Part shown: positions 46,641-54,707 of the stretch, piece after piece | Layout of the letters: each line of letters opens with the position of its first letter | How positions within the stretch are numbered: the stretch's first letter is position 1 | Origin: Vibrio penaeicida | GTDB taxonomy: Bacteria; Pseudomonadota; Gammaproteobacteria; Enterobacterales; Vibrionaceae | Length of the DNA: 64,000 bases | NCBI RefSeq assembly: GCF_002933855.1 | Contig: NZ_BFAQ01000017.1 | Location: forward strand, 62,001-126,000 | Reading direction: 5' to 3' | Program-made: the position numbers and the translations under genes | Notes under the pieces: generated by a model | The model's database searches: none | Seen by the model: the letters and a program-made list of their open reading frames with translations, nothing else | What the model was told of the DNA's origin: nothing

Positions 46641-46988
46641 ATGGGACGTGGATTATTTGTACGAGTACGCAATGATAGTAGTCAAGAAATCATAACTAAA
46701 GTTCCTAGCTATCATGAAGTAGATAATATTCAAAGATTAATTGGGTTGAGAGTTGAGCCAGGAAGTACATCAAAAAGCCAGCGTGTAGAAGGGCATGCAA
46801 AATTCCTCATTCCTGATGCTGGAGATTTTACCTTGTTACTGACTAATTTTGAGGGCAAAGAACTGGGAGAAATAAAAATGCACGTTGTCAGTGGAGGAAA
46901 ATGGGCAGTAAGGGATGCTAGTTCTTCTGTTTCATACAATTTAGATTCAGGTAACGACGAGCATCTACTTGTTACTCAGCTAGAGTAA
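46641..46988 (+). CDS. small beta-rich protein of unknown function
   Basis: 115 residues with a GAGGAAA ribosome-binding site. No signal peptide. Alternating short hydrophobic strands (GLFVRVRND, AKFLIPDAGDFTLLLTNF, GEIKMHVVSGGKW) suggest a small beta-sandwich. I do not recognise the family. It is 110 bp upstream of the first Ntn hydrolase gene and probably in the same transcript. By analogy with the inhibitor genes downstream it could be a partner, inhibitor or modification substrate; that is speculation. Confidence 0.75.
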   Translation: MGRGLFVRVRNDSSQEIITKVPSYHEVDNIQRLIGLRVEPGSTSKSQRVEGHAKFLIPDAGDFTLLLTNFEGKELGEIKMHVVSGGKWAVRDASSSVSYNLDSGNDEHLLVTQLE

Positions 46989-47098
46989 ATTACCAACTTC
47001 AAAAATAGGGTTCTCTGTGTGATCCCCCTCAATAAATAATAAACGGCAGAACAAAATAGGGACAGACGCCGTAAAAAATTAAAACAAGGCATTAAGTT

Positions 47099-48265
47099 AT
47101 GTGTACAAGTATTACCCATTCAATCAAAGACGCAAATAGTTCGGGAATTTTTACAGGGAGAAACTTAGATTGGTATGATTCGGCTGAACCAAATATATGG
47201 TTTTACCCCAAAGGTTTATCCAGAGATGGTGCAATAAATGCTGAAAGTCCTTACTGCAAATATGAAGCTTCTTGGGTTTCTAAATACAATTCAGTCACCG
47301 TCTCGATATATGAATTTGCTACCTGTGATGGAGTGAATGAAAAAGGTCTGACGGCAGGTCTACTTTGGCTCGGAGAATCAATATATCCGTCTGACGATAA
47401 AGTCAATGAAGCGATTGTAAAGTCAGATGGAAGGGCTTTGGTATTGAGTCTATCAATCTGGCCCCAATATATGTTAGATAGGTGTGCCAACGTGGCAGAG
47501 GCGATAGAGTCCATGTGCTCGCTTTACGTTCGTGGAGTCACTATACCAGATGCTTTTCAACGCGAAGCAGGATGCCACCTTGTGACGACCGATGTTGACG
47601 GTTACACAGCGTTTTTTGAATATGATAATGGCTACCTGAATATACACTCTGATTATCCTCAATCGAAATTGAGAGAAAACTTAGATCTGTATCAGACTTA
47701 TCACGAACATACTCGAGATGAAATGAAAGTGATAGCTAATAGTCCAGTATTTTCAGATCAACTCGCGCTCAATCGCTATTGGCAACTAACGAATAGCCGC
47801 GATGAGAATAAAGGTTTTCCAATTCACTTGCCAGGATCTAATGCTTCACCAGCTCGTTTTGTTAGAGCGTCGCACTATGTCAATAGACTAAGCGAAGACA
47901 CTGACAGTACAGTTGCAATTGCAGGTGTATTAAGTGTAATGCGAAACGTTGCACAACCTGTAGGAGTCAACCCGCCTAAAGAATTTGACGAACCTAATGA
48001 ATATCCTACTTGGTATACCACGATTTCTTCGCGTACCCCTATCAATGATGGTTTAGAAGTACGGTATTTTTATCAGGCCTTGCACAGCCCCTATATGATA
48101 TGGTTTGACTTTACCAAATGTGGGTTAAATCAGCTGTCTACAACTCACAAGCTAGCGCTAAATAATCTGGGAGTCGCAATGATGCCAGACAACAAACATG
48201 TAGCTGGAGATGCCGTGTCGCTATTCAAACCTTCTAAGCCGTTTGAGTTTCGCGTTGCGTGTTAG
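47099..48265 (+). CDS. Ntn-type linear amide C-N hydrolase, copy 1
   Basis: 388 residues of the choloylglycine hydrolase/penicillin V acylase family. After removal of Met1 the nucleophile would be Cys2 (MCTSITHS); GIFTGRNLDWYD supplies the conserved Arg and Asp, CDGVNEKGLTAGLLWL the oxyanion-loop Asn, and IHLPGSNASPARFVRASHY the later Asn/Arg region. Such enzymes cleave linear amide bonds, including bile salts, penicillin V and, in Gram-negatives, acyl-homoserine lactones. No signal peptide, so it is likely cytoplasmic. A paralogue lies at 51953-53110. Confidence 0.88.
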   Translation: MCTSITHSIKDANSSGIFTGRNLDWYDSAEPNIWFYPKGLSRDGAINAESPYCKYEASWVSKYNSVTVSIYEFATCDGVNEKGLTAGLLWLGESIYPSDDKVNEAIVKSDGRALVLSLSIWPQYMLDRCANVAEAIESMCSLYVRGVTIPDAFQREAGCHLVTTDVDGYTAFFEYDNGYLNIHSDYPQSKLRENLDLYQTYHEHTRDEMKVIANSPVFSDQLALNRYWQLTNSRDENKGFPIHLPGSNASPARFVRASHYVNRLSEDTDSTVAIAGVLSVMRNVAQPVGVNPPKEFDEPNEYPTWYTTISSRTPINDGLEVRYFYQALHSPYMIWFDFTKCGLNQLSTTHKLALNNLGVAMMPDNKHVAGDAVSLFKPSKPFEFRVAC

Positions 48266-48390
48266 GTAATATACCCAAATACAAGGCAGCCAACTGGAAA
48301 CAGTACAACAGAGCCTCGACTACAACCAATTAAGATCAATAAAAACAATTATTTAATCAAATAACCCTATCAATTTTTAAACCAACTCTA

Positions 48391-48426
48391 CTCACGTATG
48401 CTTATGGCTGGCATACGTGAGTTTTC
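48391..48426 (+). terminator. terminator after the first Ntn hydrolase gene
   Basis: CTCACGTATGC / GCATACGTGAG, a perfect 11-bp stem with a 9-base loop, followed by TTTTC. Near-duplicate of the hairpin at 46031. Confidence 0.75.
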
Positions 48427-48485
48427 AATGATATGTACTAATTCAGACCTAATTTTACTCACCTATGCCTTCAATATCCCCGTAA

Positions 48486-48507
48486 GTGTAACCCCGCGTA
48501 ATTGAGA
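48486..48507 (+). promoter_or_regulatory. shared island promoter motif, copy B
   Basis: GTGTAACCCCGCGTAATTG at 48486 with a third GTAA 6 bp upstream, as in copy A. TTGAGA at 48502-48507 could serve as -35; the -10 is less clear here (TAAATA at 48520 or the region 48524-48536). The start codon of the triple-fusion gene is 86 bp downstream. Confidence 0.55.
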
Positions 48508-48587
48508 AAAAGAACCTGATAAATAAGGATTATTATCGATACAAACGGTGAAAGCTCATTCGCCATAAACCAATTGGAAAGGTAAAT

Positions 48588-50873
48588 ATGAATAAAGTTG
48601 GACTAACTAAGAACTTGATTATCGACACAGATATGGGTTGGGACGATATCCTAGCGATACTCTTGTTACTCAAAAACCCCAATTACAATATCCTTGGCAT
48701 TACCGTCACAGGCTGTGGTGAAACCCATTTGGACAAAGGGGTAGAACTGGCACTTCAACTTGTCACCTTAGCCAAAAAGCCAAACATTGTAGTATGCGCG
48801 GGAGCAAGCAAGCCTGGGCAGTATGACCATCAATTCCCTAAACAATTCCGTGACACAATGGATGATGCCTGTGGTCTGCAAAAATACCTTCCAAAGGCAG
48901 CTGGTAAGCCCGATCACCGCAAAGCTTGGGGTTTCATTGCAGACGAATTAGCCAAGCAGGAAAACCAAATCACTATCCTATCTTTGGGAGGCTTAACGAA
49001 CATTCAACGCCTTCTTGAAATGACGCCAGAGCCGAATATTAAAAATATTGAACGTATTGTTGTCATGGGTGGTGCTATTGATGTGGATGGAAATGTCGCA
49101 GCACTCAATAACTCGGACGATCAACACGGGTTTGATCAAGGTGCAGCCTACTCCTCCAATGCCTATGCAGAATGGAATATTTTCCTCGACCCAATGTCTG
49201 CAAAAGTGACGTTTAACTCCGGTATTCCAATTAAGCTGGTACCCCTAGATGCCTGCAACTATGCAATTCTAGACAAAAGCTACCTTGACCTTGTGAGTAA
49301 AGACAAAGTGGAAGGTGAAGACAATAAATACAAGTTCAAAGACGATGTTGCGGCATTTGTTTACAACATGCTCTATCAGAAAACGATGGGAGATGCCGTA
49401 GAAAACGTTCCTTTGCCTGTTTTTGACCCGCTAGCGGCGATTGAAATGACCAATGACACAAAGAAATCAAGATCTGAAATGATACGAGTTGCCGTTGAAA
49501 CAACGGAGTATCAGCAAGACAATACGTGTGGAAGAACCTACAGAACACGTGATGCAAGCGTACCAGAGATAGAGGTTGTGACTTCCATTTCGTCCAATGA
49601 GTTTAAAGAACTATTCGCTCAGGCAGTGAACTCTCCGCTAACACCTCTATCCGGGGAGAACGTACAGAAAAATGTGGCCATTCTAGTCTTCAATGAAGTG
49701 GAGATTCAAGATTTCTCAGCCGCATTCGAAACGTTCTCAGCCGCCAGAAATGACGACAACTCTTCGGTATTTAATGTCTTTACTATTGCTGAGAGCAAAA
49801 ATCCGATTACCTGTAATTCAGGTGTGAAACCAAAAGGATCACCAAGCAGTTTTTTCCAATTCGCTCCGGACTACACCTTAAGCGATCATCCAGAAATTGA
49901 CGTGCTTTACATTATTGGCGGTCCAGGCGTGGATGATGTACTGGCTAAAGAAGAAAAGAACTCTTGCCTGACAAATTGGATTCGTCGTGTCTCATCCAAC
50001 GTCGAGTATGTCGCCGCAACCTGCTCAGGCGCACTCCTGCTGGCGCAGACAAAACTACTAAGAAACACGCCAGCTACCACACACCATACAAGATTCGACC
50101 AACTAAAAGAGTTGAGCGATAAGTATGACCTTGGCTTGAGTGTCTATGACACAAGGAATGCCGAACAATACCTTCACGACCCGTCATCGAAGTTTATGAC
50201 CTCTGGCGGTGTCACTTGCGGTATTGCATTGTCTCTTCATATTGTAAGCCTCTACCAAGGGTTGGACAGAATGCAAACTCTGGCCAAAGAAGTACTTGAG
50301 TACACCGTACCTAGAGGGATTCCTCAACCTTATTCCTTTACATCTCACAACATGGATCCTGCCTCTTTTGTGCTGGGTTTATCGCACCTGAACATCATAG
50401 TCAAAGACTTAAAGATGATGGATGAAGCGACAGAGTTTTATAAGAAAACCCTCGGCTTTAGAGAGTCCTGGAGCGTTTGGCTGTCTCCAGAATCCTGTGA
50501 ACACTTTATGGTTGATGCTGGATTTGATGAGAGTAACGGCAGAGTGATGGTGAGATTCCTTGTTCATCCTAACGCTCAGATTCATCTGGAATTGATGTAT
50601 TACGAATCACCAAAAGGTTGCCAAGAAATTTCATTCCACAACACGAATGATGTAGGAGGTATTAGGCACGTCGCGCTAGCGGTCAATAATATCCAGCAAC
50701 TTTATCACTGGTTGAAGGAGCAAGACGGCGTTCGAATGCTTAATGACTCTCCTCCTCAGAAGCTGACACCGGATCCTCAAACATTCTTCTACTGGATAGA
50801 TCCATATGGCGTTCAATGGGAAATGGAAGAAGGTCGACCGATGGAAAGAGTGATTAATGGAATCGTAGGTTAA
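48588..50873 (+). CDS. nucleoside hydrolase / DJ-1-PfpI / VOC triple fusion
   Basis: 761 residues, three catalytic-type modules in one chain. Residues 8-335: inosine/uridine-preferring nucleoside hydrolase, with LIIDTDMGWDDILAIL (ribose/calcium site), SLGGLTNIQRLL and IERIVVMGGAIDVDGNV; the usual active-site His before the late Asp is Phe (VFDPLAAIEM). Residues about 360-575: DJ-1/PfpI glutamine-amidotransferase-like fold with nucleophile-elbow Cys in YVAATCSGALLLAQ. Residues about 600-755: glyoxalase/VOC domain (LGLSHLNIIVKDLKMMDEA; FYWIDPYGVQWEMEEG). Cytoplasmic. I know of no standard protein with this order; repair or removal of a modified nucleoside or carbonyl adduct would suit the parts, but this is speculation. 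Confidence 0.85.
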   Translation: MNKVGLTKNLIIDTDMGWDDILAILLLLKNPNYNILGITVTGCGETHLDKGVELALQLVTLAKKPNIVVCAGASKPGQYDHQFPKQFRDTMDDACGLQKYLPKAAGKPDHRKAWGFIADELAKQENQITILSLGGLTNIQRLLEMTPEPNIKNIERIVVMGGAIDVDGNVAALNNSDDQHGFDQGAAYSSNAYAEWNIFLDPMSAKVTFNSGIPIKLVPLDACNYAILDKSYLDLVSKDKVEGEDNKYKFKDDVAAFVYNMLYQKTMGDAVENVPLPVFDPLAAIEMTNDTKKSRSEMIRVAVETTEYQQDNTCGRTYRTRDASVPEIEVVTSISSNEFKELFAQAVNSPLTPLSGENVQKNVAILVFNEVEIQDFSAAFETFSAARNDDNSSVFNVFTIAESKNPITCNSGVKPKGSPSSFFQFAPDYTLSDHPEIDVLYIIGGPGVDDVLAKEEKNSCLTNWIRRVSSNVEYVAATCSGALLLAQTKLLRNTPATTHHTRFDQLKELSDKYDLGLSVYDTRNAEQYLHDPSSKFMTSGGVTCGIALSLHIVSLYQGLDRMQTLAKEVLEYTVPRGIPQPYSFTSHNMDPASFVLGLSHLNIIVKDLKMMDEATEFYKKTLGFRESWSVWLSPESCEHFMVDAGFDESNGRVMVRFLVHPNAQIHLELMYYESPKGCQEISFHNTNDVGGIRHVALAVNNIQQLYHWLKEQDGVRMLNDSPPQKLTPDPQTFFYWIDPYGVQWEMEEGRPMERVINGIVG

Positions 50874-50949
50874 ACATACACTGAATGTTTACCTCACCCA
50901 AAAGACATCACTCGTTGTGAATCACTCATCCACTTAGTGGCTTCAAACC

Positions 50950-50985
50950 AATTTGTCCTTCTCAATAGAGAAGGACAAATTGTAT
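50950..50985 (+). terminator. terminator of the triple-fusion gene
   Basis: AATTTGTCCTTCTC / GAGAAGGACAAATT, a perfect 14-bp stem with AATA loop. The T-run after it is weak (GTATCT). Confidence 0.65.
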
Positions 50986-51013
50986 CTACTGTTCGAAAAC
51001 GTGCATGACGTTC

Positions 51014-51057
51014 GTGTAATTCCGCGTAATCGTCATTTCCAACTCGGTGGGTAAACT
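51014..51057 (+). promoter_or_regulatory. shared island promoter motif, copy C
   Basis: GTGTAATTCCGCGTAATCG at 51014, preceded by TTC as in copy D. A -10-like TAAACT lies at 51052-51057, 38 bp after the motif start. The cystatin-like gene begins 68 bp after the motif. Confidence 0.6.
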
Positions 51058-51103
51058 GGTACTCAACCTAATCAGTAAAAGACAATTAAAAAAGGAGATA
51101 CAC

Positions 51104-51400
51104 ATGTCATTCGAAAACACAGTTGGTGGGTACGGTACTCTAATTTTGGCGCAAGATTTTGATGAGCAAACGATCAATGCTGCGGAAGTTTTGCATTCTA
51201 TTGTTGGTGTTGAATACACTCCTCTTGCCGCTCAAAAACAAGTGGTTGCTGGGTTAAACTATGCTTTCTTCTGTAAGGCTCAGCCAGTCTACCCAGAAGC
51301 TGAGGCGTTTTTAACTCGAGCAACTGTCTTTGCATCCCTTCCTGATTCAGAAGGAAAAATCCATTACTCCATTACCCAAATTGAGCGTATTGCACCTTAA
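51104..51400 (+). CDS. cystatin-like (stefin-type) cysteine-peptidase inhibitor
   Basis: 98 residues, started at the ATG at 51104 because AAAGGAG lies just before it; a longer frame from 51047 lacks such a site. No signal peptide, like stefins. The three cystatin contact regions can be pointed to: N-terminal Gly pair (VGGYGTL), the QxVxG loop (AQKQVVAGLNYAFFCKA, about 45-62) and a following strand VFASLPDSEGKIHYS that resembles the VFQSLP segment of stefins. Predicted to block papain-like peptidases. Attribution rests on motif and length; a remote chance match cannot be excluded. Confidence 0.7.
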   Translation: MSFENTVGGYGTLILAQDFDEQTINAAEVLHSIVGVEYTPLAAQKQVVAGLNYAFFCKAQPVYPEAEAFLTRATVFASLPDSEGKIHYSITQIERIAP

Positions 51401-51408
51401 TTTGAGCC

Positions 51409-51440
51409 GCTGGCACTGATAACAGTGCCAGCTCTATTAT
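51409..51440 (+). terminator. weak terminator or attenuator between the two inhibitor genes
   Basis: GCTGGCACTG / CAGTGCCAGC perfect 10-bp stem with ATAA loop followed by TCTATTATCTT. With no motif copy before the next gene, partial read-through is the likely way that gene is expressed. Confidence 0.6.
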
Positions 51441-51464
51441 CTTAACTGGATCTAAGGGAAAGAA

Positions 51465-51797
51465 ATGGTTATTGAGAAAAACGAAACACTGCTCGTTGCC
51501 GATGCGATCAACACAGTCAATTTAGGTCAGTCCGCTAGATTTATTGTCGAGACCAACCCTTCTACGGGATCCTACTGGTCAGTAATACCTGACAATTCTG
51601 GCACTTATGAGTTAGTAGAGATACTAAACTTAGAAACTAGGATTGGCTTGCTGGGCACCCCCGGAAAAGCGATTTATGAATTTAAAACACTTCGCGAAGG
51701 CACTGGAGCCATACTATTTCAACACTGCCCTCCAGGTAGCCAAGAACCAGAAGAAATTCGTGAAGTAAGGATCAACATAGTCAGCAGTCCTCAATAA
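51465..51797 (+). CDS. chagasin-like (MEROPS I42) cysteine-peptidase inhibitor
   Basis: 110 residues, cytoplasmic (no signal peptide), AAGGGAAAG ribosome-binding site. Chagasin-family marks: NPSTGSYWSV (the NPTTGY loop, about 31-40), GLLGTPGKAIYEFKTLREGTG (the second contact loop and core strand, about 65-85), and ILFQHCPPG in place of the usual YxRPW loop. It would inhibit papain-like cysteine peptidases, the same targets as the cystatin-like neighbour 64 bp upstream. The altered third loop may lower or redirect binding. Confidence 0.78.
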   Translation: MVIEKNETLLVADAINTVNLGQSARFIVETNPSTGSYWSVIPDNSGTYELVEILNLETRIGLLGTPGKAIYEFKTLREGTGAILFQHCPPGSQEPEEIREVRINIVSSPQ

Positions 51798-51807
51798 CTT
51801 TCACCCA

Positions 51808-51851
51808 GAACTAAGAGTAGACATGTTCCTTGTCTGCTCGTTGAGTTCTTG
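51808..51851 (+). terminator. terminator after the chagasin-like gene
   Basis: AGAACT...GAGTAGACA and TGTCTGCTC...AGTTCT form a long imperfect stem around TGTTCCT, followed by TGTTT. Confidence 0.6.
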
Positions 51852-51866
51852 TTTCAACCAACCTTC

Positions 51867-51911
51867 GTGTAACCCCGTGTAATCGCCATTTACTCTTACC
51901 TTTTCTAAAGT
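51867..51911 (+). promoter_or_regulatory. shared island promoter motif, copy D
   Basis: GTGTAACCCCGTGTAATCG at 51867, preceded by TTC. A -10-like TAAAGT lies at 51906-51911, 39 bp after the motif start, the same spacing as copy A. The second Ntn hydrolase starts 63 bp after the motif. Confidence 0.6.
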
Positions 51912-51952
51912 GAGTAGAGAACTTTTCACTTAGGCAAACACAGGAAACCATC

Positions 51953-53110
51953 ATGTGCACACGGATCAGCCATATCACCGAAAAAGGGGTATTTTCTGGC
52001 AGAACACTGGATTGGTATGAATCTCTAAAACCCGATCTTTGGGTGTTTCCTCATGAACTGAAAAGAAACAACTCCTGCCCTAACCACTCATGGAATTGGA
52101 CATCTAAATATCGTTCGGCTGTAACTTCTGCCTATGTTGATGAAATAGATTCTGTCCTTACAGGAGCAGTAAACGATGGAATAAATGAAAAAGGGTTAGT
52201 CGCTAATTTACTTTGGTTTACCGACGCTCAATACCCAAAACTTAAAAAGCAACCTACAAACAAAAAGCCAATTTGTGTGAGCATTTGGGCTCAGTTCATT
52301 TTGGATATTTGTGATTCAGTTGAAAGTGCCATTGAAGCGATGCAGCACGTCTATGTTCAGGACTGCGTGTTGCCTTCTTCCAACAAAGAAGCACTATGCC
52401 ACCTAGCTGTTGCTGACAAAGGCGGAAAAGTGGCCATTTTTGAGTATATAGATGGCAAATTGCATATCAGCTCCAATGCTGTACCTGATTGTGATATTCC
52501 AAATTATCACTATTACGATATTCGCGAAATTTGTGTGATGACAAATGAGCCCGATTTTTCAAAGCAAATTGAAATCAACAACTACTGGCGACTCACCAAT
52601 GAATACAAATCTGTGCAAAAGTGGCCGATAAACCTACCGGGTACAAGCAACTCCATAGATCGGTTTGTTAGAGCGTCCTACTACACTCGCCATTTACAGC
52701 GAGACTGCAACAATGACACCGCAATTGCTGGGGTTGCTAGCGTAATGCACAACGTATCTCGACCAATTGGTCTAAATACAGACTCAACGTCAGATAAACC
52801 AAACGAGAGCAGGACTTGGTTCATCAATATGGCAAACCAAATCTCCAACACTTATTTTTATCAGTCGATTTATAGCCCTTATATGATTTGGCTAGATTTA
52901 AACGACATCGTATTTGCTGAAAGTGGAAAGGATGGATTGGCATTGAAACTGACATTAGATGATGCTGGAGTAGCAAAAGATAAAATCGGTTTTATTCATG
53001 GCAACGTGACTCAGCGTTTGAATGCAAGTGCGCCTGAAAAAGTGTTCTCATTTTTCCCAAGTAAGGTTACTCAGAAAAATATTCCCAAAACCACTTATGA
53101 AGTTGTTTAG
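51953..53110 (+). CDS. Ntn-type linear amide C-N hydrolase, copy 2
   Basis: 385 residues, paralogue of the protein at 47099-48265. Nucleophile Cys2 (MCTRISHI), GVFSGRTLDWYES with conserved Arg/Asp, NDGINEKGLVANLLWF, and INLPGTSNSIDRFVRASYY. No signal peptide. It carries its own copy of the shared promoter motif. The two copies differ throughout, so the duplication is old or they were acquired separately; they may cleave different amides. Confidence 0.88.
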   Translation: MCTRISHITEKGVFSGRTLDWYESLKPDLWVFPHELKRNNSCPNHSWNWTSKYRSAVTSAYVDEIDSVLTGAVNDGINEKGLVANLLWFTDAQYPKLKKQPTNKKPICVSIWAQFILDICDSVESAIEAMQHVYVQDCVLPSSNKEALCHLAVADKGGKVAIFEYIDGKLHISSNAVPDCDIPNYHYYDIREICVMTNEPDFSKQIEINNYWRLTNEYKSVQKWPINLPGTSNSIDRFVRASYYTRHLQRDCNNDTAIAGVASVMHNVSRPIGLNTDSTSDKPNESRTWFINMANQISNTYFYQSIYSPYMIWLDLNDIVFAESGKDGLALKLTLDDAGVAKDKIGFIHGNVTQRLNASAPEKVFSFFPSKVTQKNIPKTTYEVV

Positions 53111-53646
53111 TGCTTCAATGTGACAAGGCTATTATTTCTCAAGCATCTTAATATGAAAAATATAACAGTAGAATATAGGCATGTTGAATTTTATTAATAT
53201 TAACAAAAGAACACCTTTATTAAAAATAGAATAAAACACAGCCTACAATCTGTTCAATAAATGACCTTTTCGCCTTTATTAAAGATAATATCTCATCAAA
53301 AAACAACACCATAAAATATAAATACACCTCGCAACCTCATCATTATTTAAATTAAATAGTAATCTATAAAATAAATATTGGGCATTTTTCAACCCGATAT
53401 AATGCTTTATATCATTAAAATAATATAAATAATTGATTATAAGTTTCTTTTTCATGTAAAAAACCCATCATTACATTAATTTTTTGGAATAAAAATCACC
53501 TTATTCAAGTGATTGTTTTTTAAACAAAAAAATAGCACTTTAGTTGCTTTCAATGAAAAAACATTAAATATGAGACCTTGCACATATTTTATTGTAACGA
53601 TATAAACACGTTATCAAACAGAACGTTAAATATTTAAGGGAATAAA
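53111..53646. other. very AT-rich spacer at the right end of the island
   Basis: 536 bp of strongly AT-biased DNA with no open frame of note and no clear promoter, terminator or mobile-element end. The AT bias is typical of silenced or recently acquired DNA. Confidence 0.6.
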
Positions 53647-54555
53647 ATGAAAAAGATCAGTGTGGTTATTCCGACTTATAATCGAGAAGATTTATTGGCT
53701 TATACACTTGACTCATTAGTTGCACAAACACTCGATAAAGATCTATTTGAAGTCATTGTTGTTAATGATGGTGGCCAAGATAATACCGAGAGCGTTATTG
53801 AGAAATATAAATCAGAATTGGATTTACAATATTTTTGGCAACCCGATAAAGGTTTTCGCGCCGGTAAAGCACGTAATGTCGGTACTATGATTGCCGATGG
53901 AAAATACATTATTTATATTGATACGGGTGTATTACTTTCAAGTATCACGCTAGAAGAACACTTAAAAGCCCATGAAAAAGCAGATACGCCGATTACCATA
54001 GTCGGCTACGTTTATGGCTTTGACGTAGGTGCCGAAGAACTTGAAGCACTTAAACCCCACCTCAATAGCAAAGATGTAGATAAAACACTGATGCACCTAA
54101 AGAAAAACGGTGCTTATGATATTCGCCACGATCAATACAAGATTATGGGTGAAGACTTGAGTAAATGGCCAGCACCGTTCGATCTATTTTGGACCTGTCA
54201 TGTGTCTGCAGAAAGAGATGAGTTACTAAAAGCGGGCTTATTTGATGAGTCATTCAACACTTGGGGCGGAGAAGATGTCGACTTAGGTATCCGTTTATTC
54301 CTCAATAAAAATAAATATGTGATGAATAAGGCAATCTGCTCATTGCATTGGCCACACCCTAAAGAAGTCGCAGACAGCGATGAACATTCAAACAGCGCAG
54401 CACAACGTATTCATGAGAAATACAACATCTGGCAGACCAGCTTTTATAACATTGATCACCGCGAGGGTGGTGTCCCACTTAATCGCATCATTAAGTTGCA
54501 TCGTCCACAAGAAAATCCAGCCTTCAAGGCATTCCAATTTATGGACATTGGTTAA
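53647..54555 (+). CDS. GT2-family glycosyltransferase
   Basis: 302 residues, GT-A fold. ISVVIPTYNREDLLAYTLDSL is the GT2 opening; FEVIVVNDGGQDNT and FRAGKARNVG bind the nucleotide sugar; YIIYIDTGVLL contains the DxD-like metal motif (one Asp only); FNTWGGEDVDLGIRLF is the C-terminal galactosyltransferase-type motif seen in polymerising or chondroitin-type GT2 enzymes. First gene of a three-gene unit with an acyltransferase and a MATE exporter, so it may glycosylate a small exported product. Substrate unknown. Confidence 0.88.
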   Translation: MKKISVVIPTYNREDLLAYTLDSLVAQTLDKDLFEVIVVNDGGQDNTESVIEKYKSELDLQYFWQPDKGFRAGKARNVGTMIADGKYIIYIDTGVLLSSITLEEHLKAHEKADTPITIVGYVYGFDVGAEELEALKPHLNSKDVDKTLMHLKKNGAYDIRHDQYKIMGEDLSKWPAPFDLFWTCHVSAERDELLKAGLFDESFNTWGGEDVDLGIRLFLNKNKYVMNKAICSLHWPHPKEVADSDEHSNSAAQRIHEKYNIWQTSFYNIDHREGGVPLNRIIKLHRPQENPAFKAFQFMDIG

Positions 54556-54707
54556 TTTCAACGACCACCAAATTAAATTCAAGTTCTAGGTGCTTGCTCA
54601 CGTGATGAACATACAAGCAGTGGCACCTAATGCAAGATTCTATTTCGACATTCGTTAACGATTTTCCAATCCGCTAGGGTCTGTCGTTGCTATCAAAGAG
54701 AAGATAC

